The position numbers and the translations under genes were made by a program. This document shows, in pieces, positions 8,480 to 17,467 of a stretch of DNA of 64,000 bases. The DNA is from Bacteroidota bacterium (GTDB taxonomy: Bacteria > Bacteroidota > Bacteroidia > Chitinophagales > Chitinophagaceae): NCBI GenBank assembly GCA_030706735.1, contig JAUZNZ010000011.1, positions 62,001 through 126,000 of the forward strand, read 5' to 3'. A model generated the notes under the pieces. That model searched no databases. It worked only from the letters and a program-made list of their open reading frames with translations, and was not told the origin of the DNA. Each line of letters opens with the position of its first letter. Position 1 is the stretch's first letter.

Positions 8480-9520
8480 ATGGATGAATTGCTACAGCAG
8501 ATCGAGACCTACCGCAGCGAGATCGGCTCCATTGTGCCCAATGGGGCGGAGGCGTTGGAGGCTTACCGGATCAGGTTCCTGGGCACCAAGGGCATCGTGA
8601 AGAACCTGTTCACCGAAATGAAAAATGTTCCGGCGGACAAGAAAAAAGAGTTTGGCCAGATCCTGAATGATTTCAAGCAATTCGCCGAATCCCGGTATGA
8701 GAGCTGGAAAAGCGCCGCCAGGGCCGGCGATGGCACGGGAACAGCGCCCTCCGATGGAAAGGACCTCAGTTTGCCCGGGGATCCCCTGCCCCTGGGCGCC
8801 CATCATCCGATCAGCCTGGTACGCGACCAGATCGTGCATATATTCGGAAGGCTCGGTTTTTCCGTCGCAGAAGGACCGGAGATCGAAGACGACTGGCATA
8901 ATTTTACCGCCCTTAATCTGCCGGAGAATCACCCGGCCAGGGACATGCAGGATACCTTCTATATCCATCAAAACCCGGACTGGTTGTTACGCACGCACAC
9001 GAGCAGCGTACAGGCGCGGGTGATGGAACAGCAGAAGCCGCCGATCCGGATCATCTGTCCGGGGAGAGTGTACCGCAATGAGACCATCAGCGCCAGGGCC
9101 CACTGCTTCTTCCACCAAACCGAGGGATTATATGTCGACGAAGATGTCTCCTTTGCCGACCTGAAGCAGACCCTGTATTTCTTTGTGCAGGAGATGTTCG
9201 GCAAGGAAGTGCGGATACGGTTCCGCCCCTCCTATTTCCCATTTACCGAACCCAGCGCGGAAATGGACATCAATTGCCGGATCTGCGGAGGCAGCGGTTG
9301 CGCGGTCTGCAAGCACACGGGGTGGGTAGAGATCCTGGGCAGCGGCATGGTGCATCCGAAGATGCTGGAGAATTTCGGTATCGACTCCAATAAATATACG
9401 GGCTTTGCCTTCGGCATGGGCATCGAGCGCATTTGCCAGCTCAAGTACCGCATCAACGATCTGCGCCTCTATTCGCAGAATGACGTACGATTCCTGAAAC
9501 AATTTACCTCAGCGACCTAA
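8480..9520 (+). CDS. pheS: Phenylalanine--tRNA ligase alpha subunit
   Basis: PheS is the catalytic subunit of the heterotetrameric enzyme that charges tRNA-Phe. The 346-residue product has the normal length. An N-terminal helical arm comes first, then the class II core with the motif 2 region GRVYRNETISARAHCFFHQ and the motif 3-side segment ending GFAFGMGIERICQL. A Cys-rich patch (CRICGGSGCAVCKHTGW) is typical of many bacterial PheS proteins. The start was placed at the ATG at 8480 because the conserved arm begins there; the frame stays open for 24 codons upstream. pheT is not adjacent. Confidence 0.97.
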   Translation: MDELLQQIETYRSEIGSIVPNGAEALEAYRIRFLGTKGIVKNLFTEMKNVPADKKKEFGQILNDFKQFAESRYESWKSAARAGDGTGTAPSDGKDLSLPGDPLPLGAHHPISLVRDQIVHIFGRLGFSVAEGPEIEDDWHNFTALNLPENHPARDMQDTFYIHQNPDWLLRTHTSSVQARVMEQQKPPIRIICPGRVYRNETISARAHCFFHQTEGLYVDEDVSFADLKQTLYFFVQEMFGKEVRIRFRPSYFPFTEPSAEMDINCRICGGSGCAVCKHTGWVEILGSGMVHPKMLENFGIDSNKYTGFAFGMGIERICQLKYRINDLRLYSQNDVRFLKQFTSAT

Positions 9521-9536
9521 ATACCGATCCTTACCG

Positions 9537-10397
9537 ATGACGATCCGGACGATTTGCATCTGCGGCGCGGGCACCATGGGCAGCGGTATTGCCCAGACGG
9601 CGGCCATGGGCGGGTTCCATACTCTGCTCTACGACGTCAGTGACGCTGTCCTGCAAAAGGCAGGCGCCTCGATCGAGAAGAACCTGCAGGCACTCGTGGA
9701 TAAGACCAAGATCAGCGCCACGGAGCGACAAACGGTATTGGGCCGGCTGCAATTCGTTACCGACCCGGCCAGGTGCGTGGCGGACCTCATCATCGAAGCG
9801 ATCGTCGAAGACCAGGACGCCAAGCTGGCGCTTTTCAGGCAGCTTGCGGGATTCAACCGGGAGGACACGCTATTGGCCACGAACACCTCTTCCCTTTCCG
9901 TAACGGCCCTTGCCAAAAAATTGCCTCGTCCGGAACGGGTGGCGGGCATGCATTTTTTCAACCCTGCGCCGCTGATGCGCCTGGTGGAAGTGGTGCGTAC
10001 GGAATACACCGGTGAGCAGACGGTAGAGTGCCTGCTCGCGCTGGCCAGGAGTATGGGAAAAACGCCCGTGTTGTGTAAGGACGCCCCGGGCTTCATCGTC
10101 AACCATGTGGCCAGGCCTTATTATCTCGAAGCTCTGAGGCTGATGGAGGAGGGCTTCGGCGATCCCGAAACGATCGACGCGATCATGGAGTCCATGGGAT
10201 TCAAAATGGGCCCCTTCCGCCTGATGGACCTGATCGGCAACGACGTGAATTATGCCGTGAGTTGCTCCGTCTATGAGGCCATGGGCAGGCCCGAGCGGCT
10301 TGCCCCTTCACCGATACAGGAGGAAAAAGTCAGGACCGGAGCACTGGGCAGAAAGACAGGAAGGGGTTACTATACTTACCCACAATACTTACCTTAG
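9537..10397 (+). CDS. 3-hydroxyacyl-CoA dehydrogenase family (3-hydroxybutyryl-CoA dehydrogenase-like)
   Basis: This 286-residue single-domain enzyme oxidises 3-hydroxyacyl-CoA with NAD, or runs in reverse. The Rossmann motif GAGTMGSGIA (10-19) opens the protein. NTSSLS, the GMHFFNPAP signature with the catalytic-type His, and KDAPGFIVNHVARPYY follow, as in FadB/PaaH/Hbd proteins. The short length fits stand-alone 3-hydroxybutyryl-CoA dehydrogenases. It starts 16 nt after pheS and is followed 22 nt later by an epimerase gene, so co-transcription is likely. Whether it acts in butanoate, phenylacetate or polyhydroxyalkanoate metabolism cannot be told from context. Confidence 0.9.
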   Translation: MTIRTICICGAGTMGSGIAQTAAMGGFHTLLYDVSDAVLQKAGASIEKNLQALVDKTKISATERQTVLGRLQFVTDPARCVADLIIEAIVEDQDAKLALFRQLAGFNREDTLLATNTSSLSVTALAKKLPRPERVAGMHFFNPAPLMRLVEVVRTEYTGEQTVECLLALARSMGKTPVLCKDAPGFIVNHVARPYYLEALRLMEEGFGDPETIDAIMESMGFKMGPFRLMDLIGNDVNYAVSCSVYEAMGRPERLAPSPIQEEKVRTGALGRKTGRGYYTYPQYLP

Positions 10398-10419
10398 CAG
10401 GGATTTTCAATTCATTCAT

Positions 10420-11418
10420 TTGTCTATCAAAACACTCGTCACCGGGGGCACCGGTTTTCTCGGGGCATATGTCATCCAGGAGCTGGTGGAGAAGGGGTAC
10501 CGGGTACGCGCGATCCGCCGCAGCGATCATTCTCCATTTTATATTCCCGCGTCCGTCTTACAACAGGTGGAGTGGATTCCGGGGGATCTCCTCGATCCCG
10601 CCGGGTTGGAAGAGGCGATGGAAGGCATGGATGCGGTAGTGCATGCGGCAGCGAAAGTTTCCTTTACGCGCAAGGACCGTAGGGCCATGTTCCAGACCAA
10701 TATCGAGGGCACGGCCAATGTCGTCAATGCCGCCCTGTCCATGGGCATTCGCCGTTTTGTGCATGTCAGCTCCGTCGCGGCGCTGGGCCGGACAGAAAAT
10801 GAGGAGACGGTCACCGAGCAGAAAAAATGGGTGGACAGCAAGTTGAATACCACCTATGCCCTCAGCAAATACCATGGAGAGATGGAGGTTTGGCGGGCTA
10901 TGGCGGAAGGCTTGCCCGGCGTCATCGTGAATCCCGGCACCATCCTCGGCTACGGTGACTGGAATACGTCGAGCTGCGCGATCTTCAAGACGGCCTATGG
11001 TGAGTTCCCCTGGTACAGTAATGGGATCAATGGGTTCGTCGACGTGCGCGACGTGGCACGAGCCATCGGCAGGCTATTGAATGAAGAGGTTACCGGCGAA
11101 CGGTATATATTGACGGGGGACAATTGGTCATTCAGGCAGGTATTCGACGGCATGGCGGATGGCTTCCGCAAGCAACGGCCGAGCAGGGAAGCTACTCCCT
11201 TTCTGAGCGGGCTTGCGTGGCGGATGAGCAAGATCAGATCCCTGATCTCCGGTCAACCTTCCCTGCTGACCCGGGAGAGTGCGAGGGTGGCTCAAACCTC
11301 GACACGATATGATAATAGCCGGATACTCCGTCAATTGCCTGGATTTGTCTTCACGCCACTGCAGGAGACCATCCGGCAGGCATGTGAAGCCTATTTGAAA
11401 CACCTGCAGACGTCCTGA
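10420..11418 (+). CDS. NAD-dependent epimerase/dehydratase (extended SDR)
   Basis: This is an extended short-chain dehydrogenase of about 332 residues. The N-terminal dinucleotide motif TGGTGFLG and the active-site Tyr-x-x-x-Lys in YALSKYHGE are present, and the middle region (VVHAAAKVSF, FVHVSSVAALG) resembles dihydroflavonol-4-reductase-like members. I placed the start at a TTG at 10420, which gives the standard N-terminus just before the Rossmann strand. The frame stays open upstream, overlapping the previous gene, but no ATG fits. Substrate unknown. Confidence 0.85.
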   Translation: MSIKTLVTGGTGFLGAYVIQELVEKGYRVRAIRRSDHSPFYIPASVLQQVEWIPGDLLDPAGLEEAMEGMDAVVHAAAKVSFTRKDRRAMFQTNIEGTANVVNAALSMGIRRFVHVSSVAALGRTENEETVTEQKKWVDSKLNTTYALSKYHGEMEVWRAMAEGLPGVIVNPGTILGYGDWNTSSCAIFKTAYGEFPWYSNGINGFVDVRDVARAIGRLLNEEVTGERYILTGDNWSFRQVFDGMADGFRKQRPSREATPFLSGLAWRMSKIRSLISGQPSLLTRESARVAQTSTRYDNSRILRQLPGFVFTPLQETIRQACEAYLKHLQTS

Positions 11419-11472
11419 AACAATTGCAGGCTGCCTGAAAATTGTCTATCTTACCTATACAAAGCAATATCC

Positions 11473-12585
11473 ATGAACCGCGCCTTACTAAAACCGCTCG
11501 CTATCAGCTTGCTCTGTCTATTTCATACGCTGGCTGTCTTTTCACAGGATAAATTTTTTTATGTACGGGGGACGGTCACCGATGCGAAGACCGGTCTGCC
11601 GCTGGCGGGCGCCTCGGTGTTCTGCCAGAATACGACCACGGGAACCGTATCGGGCAATGAGGGTCATTTCACCCTTCGGCTCGCCAATGGAGGATACGAT
11701 ATGGTGGTCTCCTATACGGGCTATGAGACCGGTCTGGTTCATATCAGCAATGGCGGGAAGCAGAACGATTCCCTGCAGGTGGCCTTGCAGGCCCAGGACA
11801 AGAGCATGAGCGAGGTGGTCGTGGTGGGGAGTGCGGAGGTGGCCGACGGCTGGAACAAGTACGGACAATTCTTCCTGGATAATTTCATCGGAACGACTCC
11901 CAATGCCGCACAATGCACGCTGGAGAATAAGGAGGCCCTGCACTTCTACTTCTACAAGAAAAGGAACAAACTGAGGATCAAGGCCAAGGCGGACCTGATC
12001 GTCACCAATCAGGCGCTGGGCTATAAGATCAGGTATCAGTTGGACTCCTTCGTTTATGAGTATGACAGCAAGATCAGCACGTATACCGGCTATTCCTTAT
12101 TCGAAGAACTGCCGGGAACGCCGCAGCAACTGGATGAGTGGAAGCGTCGCCGTTTCGAAACCTACAAAGGATCAAGGTTGCACTTCATGCGGAGCTGGTA
12201 TGACAGTACCCTGAAGGATGAAGGGTTCGTGCTGGCTTCGGCCGACAGCAGCAACCTCAACAAGCTGAGGCCGGTGGACAATCCCTACGACAGCAATCTC
12301 TATACGGCGGACAGCAGCGGGGATGTGTCGATCAATCTGAATGGAAGGCTAAAGGTGAGCTATATCAACGAGGCGCCCGACAAGAAATACCTCGATGAAT
12401 ATCATTTTCCGGCCAGCATGCGCGCTCAGATCTCGGCCATCGATATTGCGGGCGGTTTCATCATCGAACAGAATGGCTATTTCTATGACCAGACCGACGT
12501 GACCAATAGCGGGTATTGGTCCTGGAAGAAGCTGGCGGAGCTCCTGCCTTACGACTATCTGCCTTCGGCCGACCTGATCCAGTAG
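11473..12585 (+). CDS. Carboxypeptidase-regulatory-like (CarboxypepD_reg) domain protein, secreted
   Basis: A signal peptide (residues 1-24) precedes a beta-sandwich CarboxypepD_reg-like domain (about 28-112: RGTVTDAKTGLPLAGASV and following). That module is common at the N-terminus of SusC-type receptors and of many Bacteroidota surface proteins. The remaining 250 residues are not a TonB receptor barrel and have no motif that I recognise; they contain many Tyr/Asp pairs, such as YEYDSKISTYTGY. The protein probably sits in the periplasm or at the outer membrane. It follows the epimerase by 54 nt on the same strand. Confidence 0.75.
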   Translation: MNRALLKPLAISLLCLFHTLAVFSQDKFFYVRGTVTDAKTGLPLAGASVFCQNTTTGTVSGNEGHFTLRLANGGYDMVVSYTGYETGLVHISNGGKQNDSLQVALQAQDKSMSEVVVVGSAEVADGWNKYGQFFLDNFIGTTPNAAQCTLENKEALHFYFYKKRNKLRIKAKADLIVTNQALGYKIRYQLDSFVYEYDSKISTYTGYSLFEELPGTPQQLDEWKRRRFETYKGSRLHFMRSWYDSTLKDEGFVLASADSSNLNKLRPVDNPYDSNLYTADSSGDVSINLNGRLKVSYINEAPDKKYLDEYHFPASMRAQISAIDIAGGFIIEQNGYFYDQTDVTNSGYWSWKKLAELLPYDYLPSADLIQ

Positions 12586-12631
12586 CGGTGAATGGGCGCG
12601 CGCGGTAGCGGGCGCGCGAACGGGGCGCGGC

Positions 12632-13573
12632 TCAGCCGACGACCTTCTTCCAGAGCTCGGGGATGCGCTTGATCCAGACGAGTTCCCTCTTTTTGACGGA
12701 TGCCTCTTCGGCAGGCGACCCGAAATAGATCTTGCCGCGCTCGAGGGTGCCTCCTACGCCGCTCTGTGCAAACACGGTCACATTATCTTCGATGGTCAGC
12801 GTCTTACTGACCCCGACCTGACCCCAGAGGGTGACCCCATTGCCGATCTCGACGGCTCCTGCGATGCCGACCTGCCCGGCAAAGAGGCAATTCCTGCCCA
12901 CCACCGTATCATGGCCGATGTGGATGAGATTGTCCATTTTGCTGCCCTTGCCGATACGGGTATCATGGCTCACTCCCCGGTCGATCGTACAGCCGGCCCC
13001 GATCTCCACATCATCCTCGATCACCACGCGTCCGCAGCTTTCCATCTTGCGGTACCATACTTCACGGTCTTTTTTGGTATTGTAATAGAATGCGTCGGAG
13101 CCGATTACGGTGCCTGCCTGGATGATGACGCGGTCGCCGATGAGGCAATGGTCGAGGATCGTCACGTTCGGATGGATGATGCAATCCTCCCCGATGACGA
13201 CGTGATGCCCGATGAACGCGCCGGGATAGACCGTTGTCCGTTTGCCGATCACGGCTGAATCGCTGATGGGTTTTACGGCAGGTTCGAAGGGACGAAAATG
13301 ACGGACGATGCGCAGGTACGCCTCGAAGGGCTGTTCGACGACGAGTAATGCCTTGCCGGGGGGAACGTCTACGACCTTATTGATGATGATGAAGCTGGCC
13401 CTGGAACGGATGCAGGCGTCATAGTATTTCGGATGATCGACAAATACGAGGTCGCCCTCCTCTACCTTGTGTATCTCATTGATGCCGGTGGCCATTCCCT
13501 GCTTGTCACCAATCAGCTGAGCGCCCAGGAAATTCGCCATCCATTCTAGAGAAACCGGGGAAGGAAACCGCAT
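12632..13573 (-). CDS. lpxD: UDP-3-O-acylglucosamine N-acyltransferase, LpxD family
   Basis: LpxD adds the second acyl chain in lipid A synthesis. The protein has an N-terminal uridine-binding-like domain (about 1-100), then hexapeptide repeats forming a left-handed beta helix. The catalytic-type His lies in MDNLIHIGHDTVVG. The ATG at 13573 gives 313 residues and the usual N-terminus; a GTG 33 nt upstream is also in frame. The lpxC/fabZ and lpxA genes that often accompany lpxD in this phylum are not nearby, so a second LpxD-like paralogue with a related role is possible. Confidence 0.88.
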   Translation of the reverse strand: MRFPSPVSLEWMANFLGAQLIGDKQGMATGINEIHKVEEGDLVFVDHPKYYDACIRSRASFIIINKVVDVPPGKALLVVEQPFEAYLRIVRHFRPFEPAVKPISDSAVIGKRTTVYPGAFIGHHVVIGEDCIIHPNVTILDHCLIGDRVIIQAGTVIGSDAFYYNTKKDREVWYRKMESCGRVVIEDDVEIGAGCTIDRGVSHDTRIGKGSKMDNLIHIGHDTVVGRNCLFAGQVGIAGAVEIGNGVTLWGQVGVSKTLTIEDNVTVFAQSGVGGTLERGKIYFGSPAEEASVKKRELVWIKRIPELWKKVVG

Positions 13574-13681
13574 AGTTGAACGTTTGCGCAAAGTTCCCTT
13601 TTCCACAGGGTAAAAAAAAATGTGTATAAAATTTATTGGAAAATTTTTTTAGTTAGACAAAATTATTTTTAATATTGTGTA

Positions 13682-13697
13682 GGGAAATGAATTTCCC
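13682..13697. repeat. Perfect palindrome gggaaatgaatttccc
   Basis: The arms gggaaat and atttccc flank a 2-nt centre. It may be a protein-binding site or the 5' stem of a small RNA. Confidence 0.6.
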
Positions 13698-13728
13698 GGT
13701 ACTTACTAACCCATCCATATATTGAGAG

Positions 13729-13751
13729 TCCCGCCTTCCGGCGGGATTTTT
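13729..13751 (+). terminator. Rho-independent terminator upstream of rluE
   Basis: A perfect 7-bp stem (tcccgcc / ggcggga) with a ttcc loop is followed directly by five T residues on the plus strand. It lies 53 nt before the pseudouridine synthase ATG and downstream of no plus-strand gene, so it ends either a small RNA or the leader of that gene. Confidence 0.7.
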
Positions 13752-13804
13752 GTTTACCGCCGCGGGATGTCCGGCAAGATGCGGCTCCGTTCCTGATACA
13801 CCTC

Positions 13805-14398
13805 ATGCACCGATATTTCGTCTTATACAAACCCTTCCGGATCCTCTCGCAATTCACGTCTGCAGAAGGCAAGCGAACGTTGAAAGATGTATTCGACGTG
13901 CCGCGGGACCTTTACCCCGTGGGCCGTCTGGACTATGACAGCGAGGGTTTACTGATCCTTACCAATGATGCGGCGCTCAATCACCGGCTACTCGATCCCC
14001 GATTTGCGCATGAGCGCGAGTATTGGGTGCAGGTGGAAGGAAGGGCCGATCTACAGGCGATCGACAAGCTGCAGCGGGGCGTGGTCATCTCTATCGATGG
14101 CAAAGCGTACAAGACGAGACCTTGCCGGGCGACTCTACTCCCGGATACCCCGCAGGTGCCGGAAAGAGTTCCTCCGATCCGTTTCCGCGCCCGGCTGCCG
14201 ACCAGTTGGATCAGCATGACGCTGACCGAAGGGAAGAACCGGCAGGTCAGGAAGATGACGGCAAGCGTGGGCTTACCGACCCTGCGGCTGATCCGTCATC
14301 GCATCGAAAAGATCAGTCTGGACGGGCTATTGCCGGGCGAGATGCGGGAAATGAAAAAGCAGGAGATATACCCGTTATTATTTACCTTTCCATCTTAA
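13805..14398 (+). CDS. Pseudouridine synthase, RsuA/RluB/E/F family (RluE-like)
   Basis: This enzyme isomerises a uridine in rRNA. The catalytic motif GRLDYDSEGLLILTND contains the essential Asp, and the C-terminal part has the family's EGKNRQVRKM signature. At 197 residues it lacks the N-terminal S4 RNA-binding domain, as in RluE-type members. The exact target base cannot be assigned. yicC follows 13 nt later on the same strand. Confidence 0.9.
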   Translation: MHRYFVLYKPFRILSQFTSAEGKRTLKDVFDVPRDLYPVGRLDYDSEGLLILTNDAALNHRLLDPRFAHEREYWVQVEGRADLQAIDKLQRGVVISIDGKAYKTRPCRATLLPDTPQVPERVPPIRFRARLPTSWISMTLTEGKNRQVRKMTASVGLPTLRLIRHRIEKISLDGLLPGEMREMKKQEIYPLLFTFPS

Positions 14399-14411
14399 AA
14401 AATTCGACACT

Positions 14412-15287
14412 ATGGTAAAATCGATGACCGGCTTCGGGAGGGCAGAACAAACGGTAGGCGGCAAGACATTCATGGTCGACATCAAGTCCCTGAACGGCAA
14501 GCAATTTGAACTGCAGCTCAAGCTGCCGGGCTTCCTGAAACCCTTCGAATTCCAGATACGCAAGCTGATCTCCGAGAAACTGGGCCGGGGTTCCCTGGAT
14601 TGTACGATCAGTTTGAAGCAAACGGGAAATGCCAAACCGGTGAGCATCAATACCGACCTGGCAAAAGCCTATCATAAAGCGCTTGCAGAACTCTCCGCCG
14701 AACTAGGGCTCGACCCGTCCAATATCCTGAGCACCCTCGTCAAGCTGCCTGAAGTGATCACGCCCACCGGCGACACCCTCACGGACGAAGAATGGGACCA
14801 ATTCCAAAAAGTCATCCTGCTGGCCATCGCGGATCTCGACGAGCACCGGCTAAACGAGGGCGCCTCCCTGGAGGAGGACCTGCTCCTGCGGATCGAAAAT
14901 ATCCTAAGGCAGCAGGAGGAGATCATCAAGCTGGAGCCGATGCGCCAGCAAAAGATCAGGGATGGCCTGAAGAAGCTGCTGGAAGAGCATGTCGGCAAGG
15001 AAAACTACGATCCCAACCGACTGGAGCAGGAGTTGATCTATTATATTGAAAAGATCGACATCAGCGAAGAGCAGGTCAGGTTGAAGAATCATTGCGATTA
15101 CTTCAGGGGGATCATTCGGGAGCCCGGAGATGGAAAGGGCAAGAAGCTATCCTTCATCCTCCAGGAGATCGGCAGGGAGATCAACACCACGGGCTCGAAG
15201 GCCTATGACTCCACGATCCAGCAGTGCGTCGTGCTGATGAAAGATGAGCTGGAAAAAGCGAAGGAACAAATCCTGAACGTGCTTTGA
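14412..15287 (+). CDS. yicC: YicC family endoribonuclease-like protein
   Basis: The 291-residue protein starts MVKSMTGFGRAE, the hallmark N-terminus of the YicC/YloC family, and ends with the conserved DUF1732 region (GKKLSFILQEIGREINTTGSKA). Family members have been linked to RNA cleavage and stationary-phase growth. The N- and C-terminal family domains and total length are normal. It begins 13 nt after the pseudouridine synthase gene and its stop overlaps the likely TTG start of gldH, so the run is probably an operon. Confidence 0.93.
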   Translation: MVKSMTGFGRAEQTVGGKTFMVDIKSLNGKQFELQLKLPGFLKPFEFQIRKLISEKLGRGSLDCTISLKQTGNAKPVSINTDLAKAYHKALAELSAELGLDPSNILSTLVKLPEVITPTGDTLTDEEWDQFQKVILLAIADLDEHRLNEGASLEEDLLLRIENILRQQEEIIKLEPMRQQKIRDGLKKLLEEHVGKENYDPNRLEQELIYYIEKIDISEEQVRLKNHCDYFRGIIREPGDGKGKKLSFILQEIGREINTTGSKAYDSTIQQCVVLMKDELEKAKEQILNVL

Positions 15288-15796
15288 ACATCCTATTTTT
15301 GTACAAAACAAAAAGGTTGAGAACTATTTACCTATCCCTCCTTGCCGCTTGCATCTTGCCCTTTGCGGCCTGCTCTGTCCCCTCCGGAGTCTATGAAAAG
15401 GATGTGACGGTTCCGGGGCAGCAGTGGGAAAGCGGATTTCGTCCGCAGATGGACTTTATCGTAAAAGATGAAGATACGGCCAGGCCTTACAATACCTATC
15501 TCGTGCTGCGTCACACGGACGCCTATAACTACAACAATATCTGGATCAACGTGACCTTTCGCGGGCCCGGCGACAGTACGGCCCGAAGCAGACGCTTCGA
15601 TCTTACGCTGGCTACGAATGACCTGGGATGGAACGGGACGGGGATGGATGATATCTATGAGCATCGCCTGCCGCTGGAACTCGGGATCGGATTCAAGCGG
15701 CCCGGCACCTATTCCTTCACCATCGAGCAAATCATGCGCGAAGACCCCCTCAAGCATGTTCTGAATGTCGGGATACGCGTGGAGGCCGCGAAATGA
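15284..15796 (+). CDS. gldH: Gliding motility lipoprotein GldH
   Basis: GldH is a lipoprotein needed for gliding and linked to type IX secretion in Flavobacterium. The sequence shows a lipoprotein signal with Cys after LPFAA, then a GldH-type beta-rich domain with YNTYLVLRHTDAYNYNNIW and LPLELGIGF. The start codon is uncertain: TTG at 15284 overlaps the yicC stop, while TTG at 15299 or 15317 gives a more normal signal peptide. A TATTTTTG box at 15294-15301 could be an internal promoter favouring the 15317 start. Its stop overlaps the next ATG by 4 nt. Confidence 0.9.
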   Translation: MNILFLYKTKRLRTIYLSLLAACILPFAACSVPSGVYEKDVTVPGQQWESGFRPQMDFIVKDEDTARPYNTYLVLRHTDAYNYNNIWINVTFRGPGDSTARSRRFDLTLATNDLGWNGTGMDDIYEHRLPLELGIGFKRPGTYSFTIEQIMREDPLKHVLNVGIRVEAAK

Positions 15797-16761
15797 AATG
15801 GTTCAAACGCAAACGCCTGGCCATCGCCACGACGGTCTATTGGGTTCTCCTGGTCTATATCGTCGCGGGCATCGCCTGGTGGTTCATCGCCTTGCAAACC
15901 CAGAGCAGGCAAATGGCCGATTACAAGTTGCGGGCGCTCCGGATCGAACAACCCGACTTTGCCTCGAGACAAGCGGCGATCCGGCTGGAACAGCAGAATA
16001 ATACCGCGCGGAATATCGGGGAAGGCAGCACCTTTCTGCTCCTGATCCTATTCGGCGCGTTGTTCGTGTACCGTGAAGTGAGGAGGCAGATCAAGGGACA
16101 GCTGCAACAACAAAACTTCATGATGGCCGTCACGCACGAACTAAAAACACCCATCGCAATCGCCAAGCTCAACCTGGAGACCCTGCAAAAGCACCGGCTG
16201 GACGAACAAAAGCAACAACAGCTGATCAGGGCCGCGCTGCAGGAAACCAGCCGGCTGGACACGCTGGCAACGAATATCCTCATCGTGTCGCAGTTGGAGG
16301 GGGGAGATTATCAGCTCTCCAAAGAAGGCCTGGACCTTTCCGTCCTTGCCCTGGACACCGTCAATGAATTCAAAAGGCGGATGCCGGATAGGTCCTGGGA
16401 GGTCTCGATCATCCCCGGGCTGACCCTTGTGGGAGATCGCCTGCTCCTGCAAATGCTGATCAATAACCTGCTCGACAATGCGATCAAGTATTCGCCGAGG
16501 GAAGGCATGATCGGTATCGCGTTGAAAAAAGAGGGCCGGCACATCGTCCTCTCGGTCAAAGACCAGGGCACGGGCATCGCGGATGACGAAAAGAAGAAGG
16601 TGTTCGAGAAATTCTACCGCTCGGGGCACGAGAGCACGCGCAGCGCCCGGGGGACGGGACTTGGCCTGTATCTATGCCGGAAGATCGCCAGGGATCATGG
16701 CGGGACGATCAAGGTGTCGGACAATTCGCCGGTTGGAAGTAATTTTGAGGTAGTATTCTAA
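15793..16761 (+). CDS. Sensor histidine kinase
   Basis: This 322-residue kinase has two membrane helices (about 9-35 and 75-95) flanking a short, roughly 40-residue periplasmic segment. HisKA follows with the H-box AVTHELKTPIA, then the HATPase_c domain with NNLLDNAIKYS, DQGTGI and GTGLGL. The small sensor loop leaves the signal undefined. The ATGA overlap with gldH and the response regulator 4 nt downstream show translational coupling, so this two-component pair is produced together with a gliding lipoprotein. Confidence 0.95.
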   Translation: MKWFKRKRLAIATTVYWVLLVYIVAGIAWWFIALQTQSRQMADYKLRALRIEQPDFASRQAAIRLEQQNNTARNIGEGSTFLLLILFGALFVYREVRRQIKGQLQQQNFMMAVTHELKTPIAIAKLNLETLQKHRLDEQKQQQLIRAALQETSRLDTLATNILIVSQLEGGDYQLSKEGLDLSVLALDTVNEFKRRMPDRSWEVSIIPGLTLVGDRLLLQMLINNLLDNAIKYSPREGMIGIALKKEGRHIVLSVKDQGTGIADDEKKKVFEKFYRSGHESTRSARGTGLGLYLCRKIARDHGGTIKVSDNSPVGSNFEVVF

Positions 16762-16765
16762 TTCC

Positions 16766-17467
16766 ATGAGCTCAAAGATCTCCATCTTATTGGTAGAGGA
16801 CGAAGAGAACCTTCACGAGGCATTAAAGCTGAACCTCGAACTGGAGGGCTATGAGGTCACTTCCGCCTTCGATGGCAGGCAGGCCCTGAAGGCCGTTCAA
16901 TCTGAATATTTCCATCTGCTCATACTCGACGTGATGCTGCCTGAAATGGACGGGATCAGCGTAACGGAAACCATCCGGCTCCAGAATAACGATGTACCCA
17001 TCCTGATCCTCAGCGCGAGGAATGCGAGCGCCGATCGTGTGCTGGGCCTGAAGAAAGGCGCGGACGATTACCTCAGCAAACCATTCAACCTGGAAGAGCT
17101 GCTGATCAGGATCCGCAAGCTGATCGATAAGGATCAGCGGATGCAGGTGAAGGACCCCTCCGGCGATGTCTATTCGTTCGGCAGCAATACCATCGACTTC
17201 AGGGCCCAGGAGGCGGTCACCAAGACAGGCGAGCGGATCGCCTTGAGCAAGAAAGAGGTCATGCTGCTGAAGCTGCTCATCGAGAACAAAAATGAGGTGG
17301 TGACGCGGGAAAAGATCTTGCAGGCCGTTTGGGGGTATAATGTTTACCCCACCACGCGCACGATCGACAACTTCGTGCTCAGCTTCAGGAAATACTTCGA
17401 AGAGGACACCCGCAACCCGAAATACTTTCACTCAGTACGTGGAGTGGGGTACAAGTATACGGAGTAG
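16766..17467 (+). CDS. OmpR/PhoB-family response regulator
   Basis: The receiver domain (1-120) has the phospho-acceptor Asp in LLILDVMLPEMDG and the conserved Lys in LSKPFNLEEL. The C-terminal winged-helix DNA-binding domain is complete (LSKKEVMLLKLL through VRGVGYKYTE). It is the obvious partner of the kinase ending 4 nt upstream. Its last 12 codons overlap the 3' end of the convergent batD gene. Confidence 0.95.
   Translation: MSSKISILLVEDEENLHEALKLNLELEGYEVTSAFDGRQALKAVQSEYFHLLILDVMLPEMDGISVTETIRLQNNDVPILILSARNASADRVLGLKKGADDYLSKPFNLEELLIRIRKLIDKDQRMQVKDPSGDVYSFGSNTIDFRAQEAVTKTGERIALSKKEVMLLKLLIENKNEVVTREKILQAVWGYNVYPTTRTIDNFVLSFRKYFEEDTRNPKYFHSVRGVGYKYTE

Larger units (their letters stand above)
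13574..13804. other. AT-rich intergenic region with palindrome and terminator
   Basis: This 231-bp gap separates divergent lpxD and the pseudouridine synthase gene and is far more AT-rich than its surroundings. It holds A- and T-tracts (13611-13676), a near-match TAATATTG -7 box just before a perfect palindrome at 13682-13697, and a terminator hairpin at 13729-13751. I see no credible coding sequence. The order promoter-like box, palindrome, terminator would fit a short plus-strand RNA of about 60-70 nt. Confidence 0.5.
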
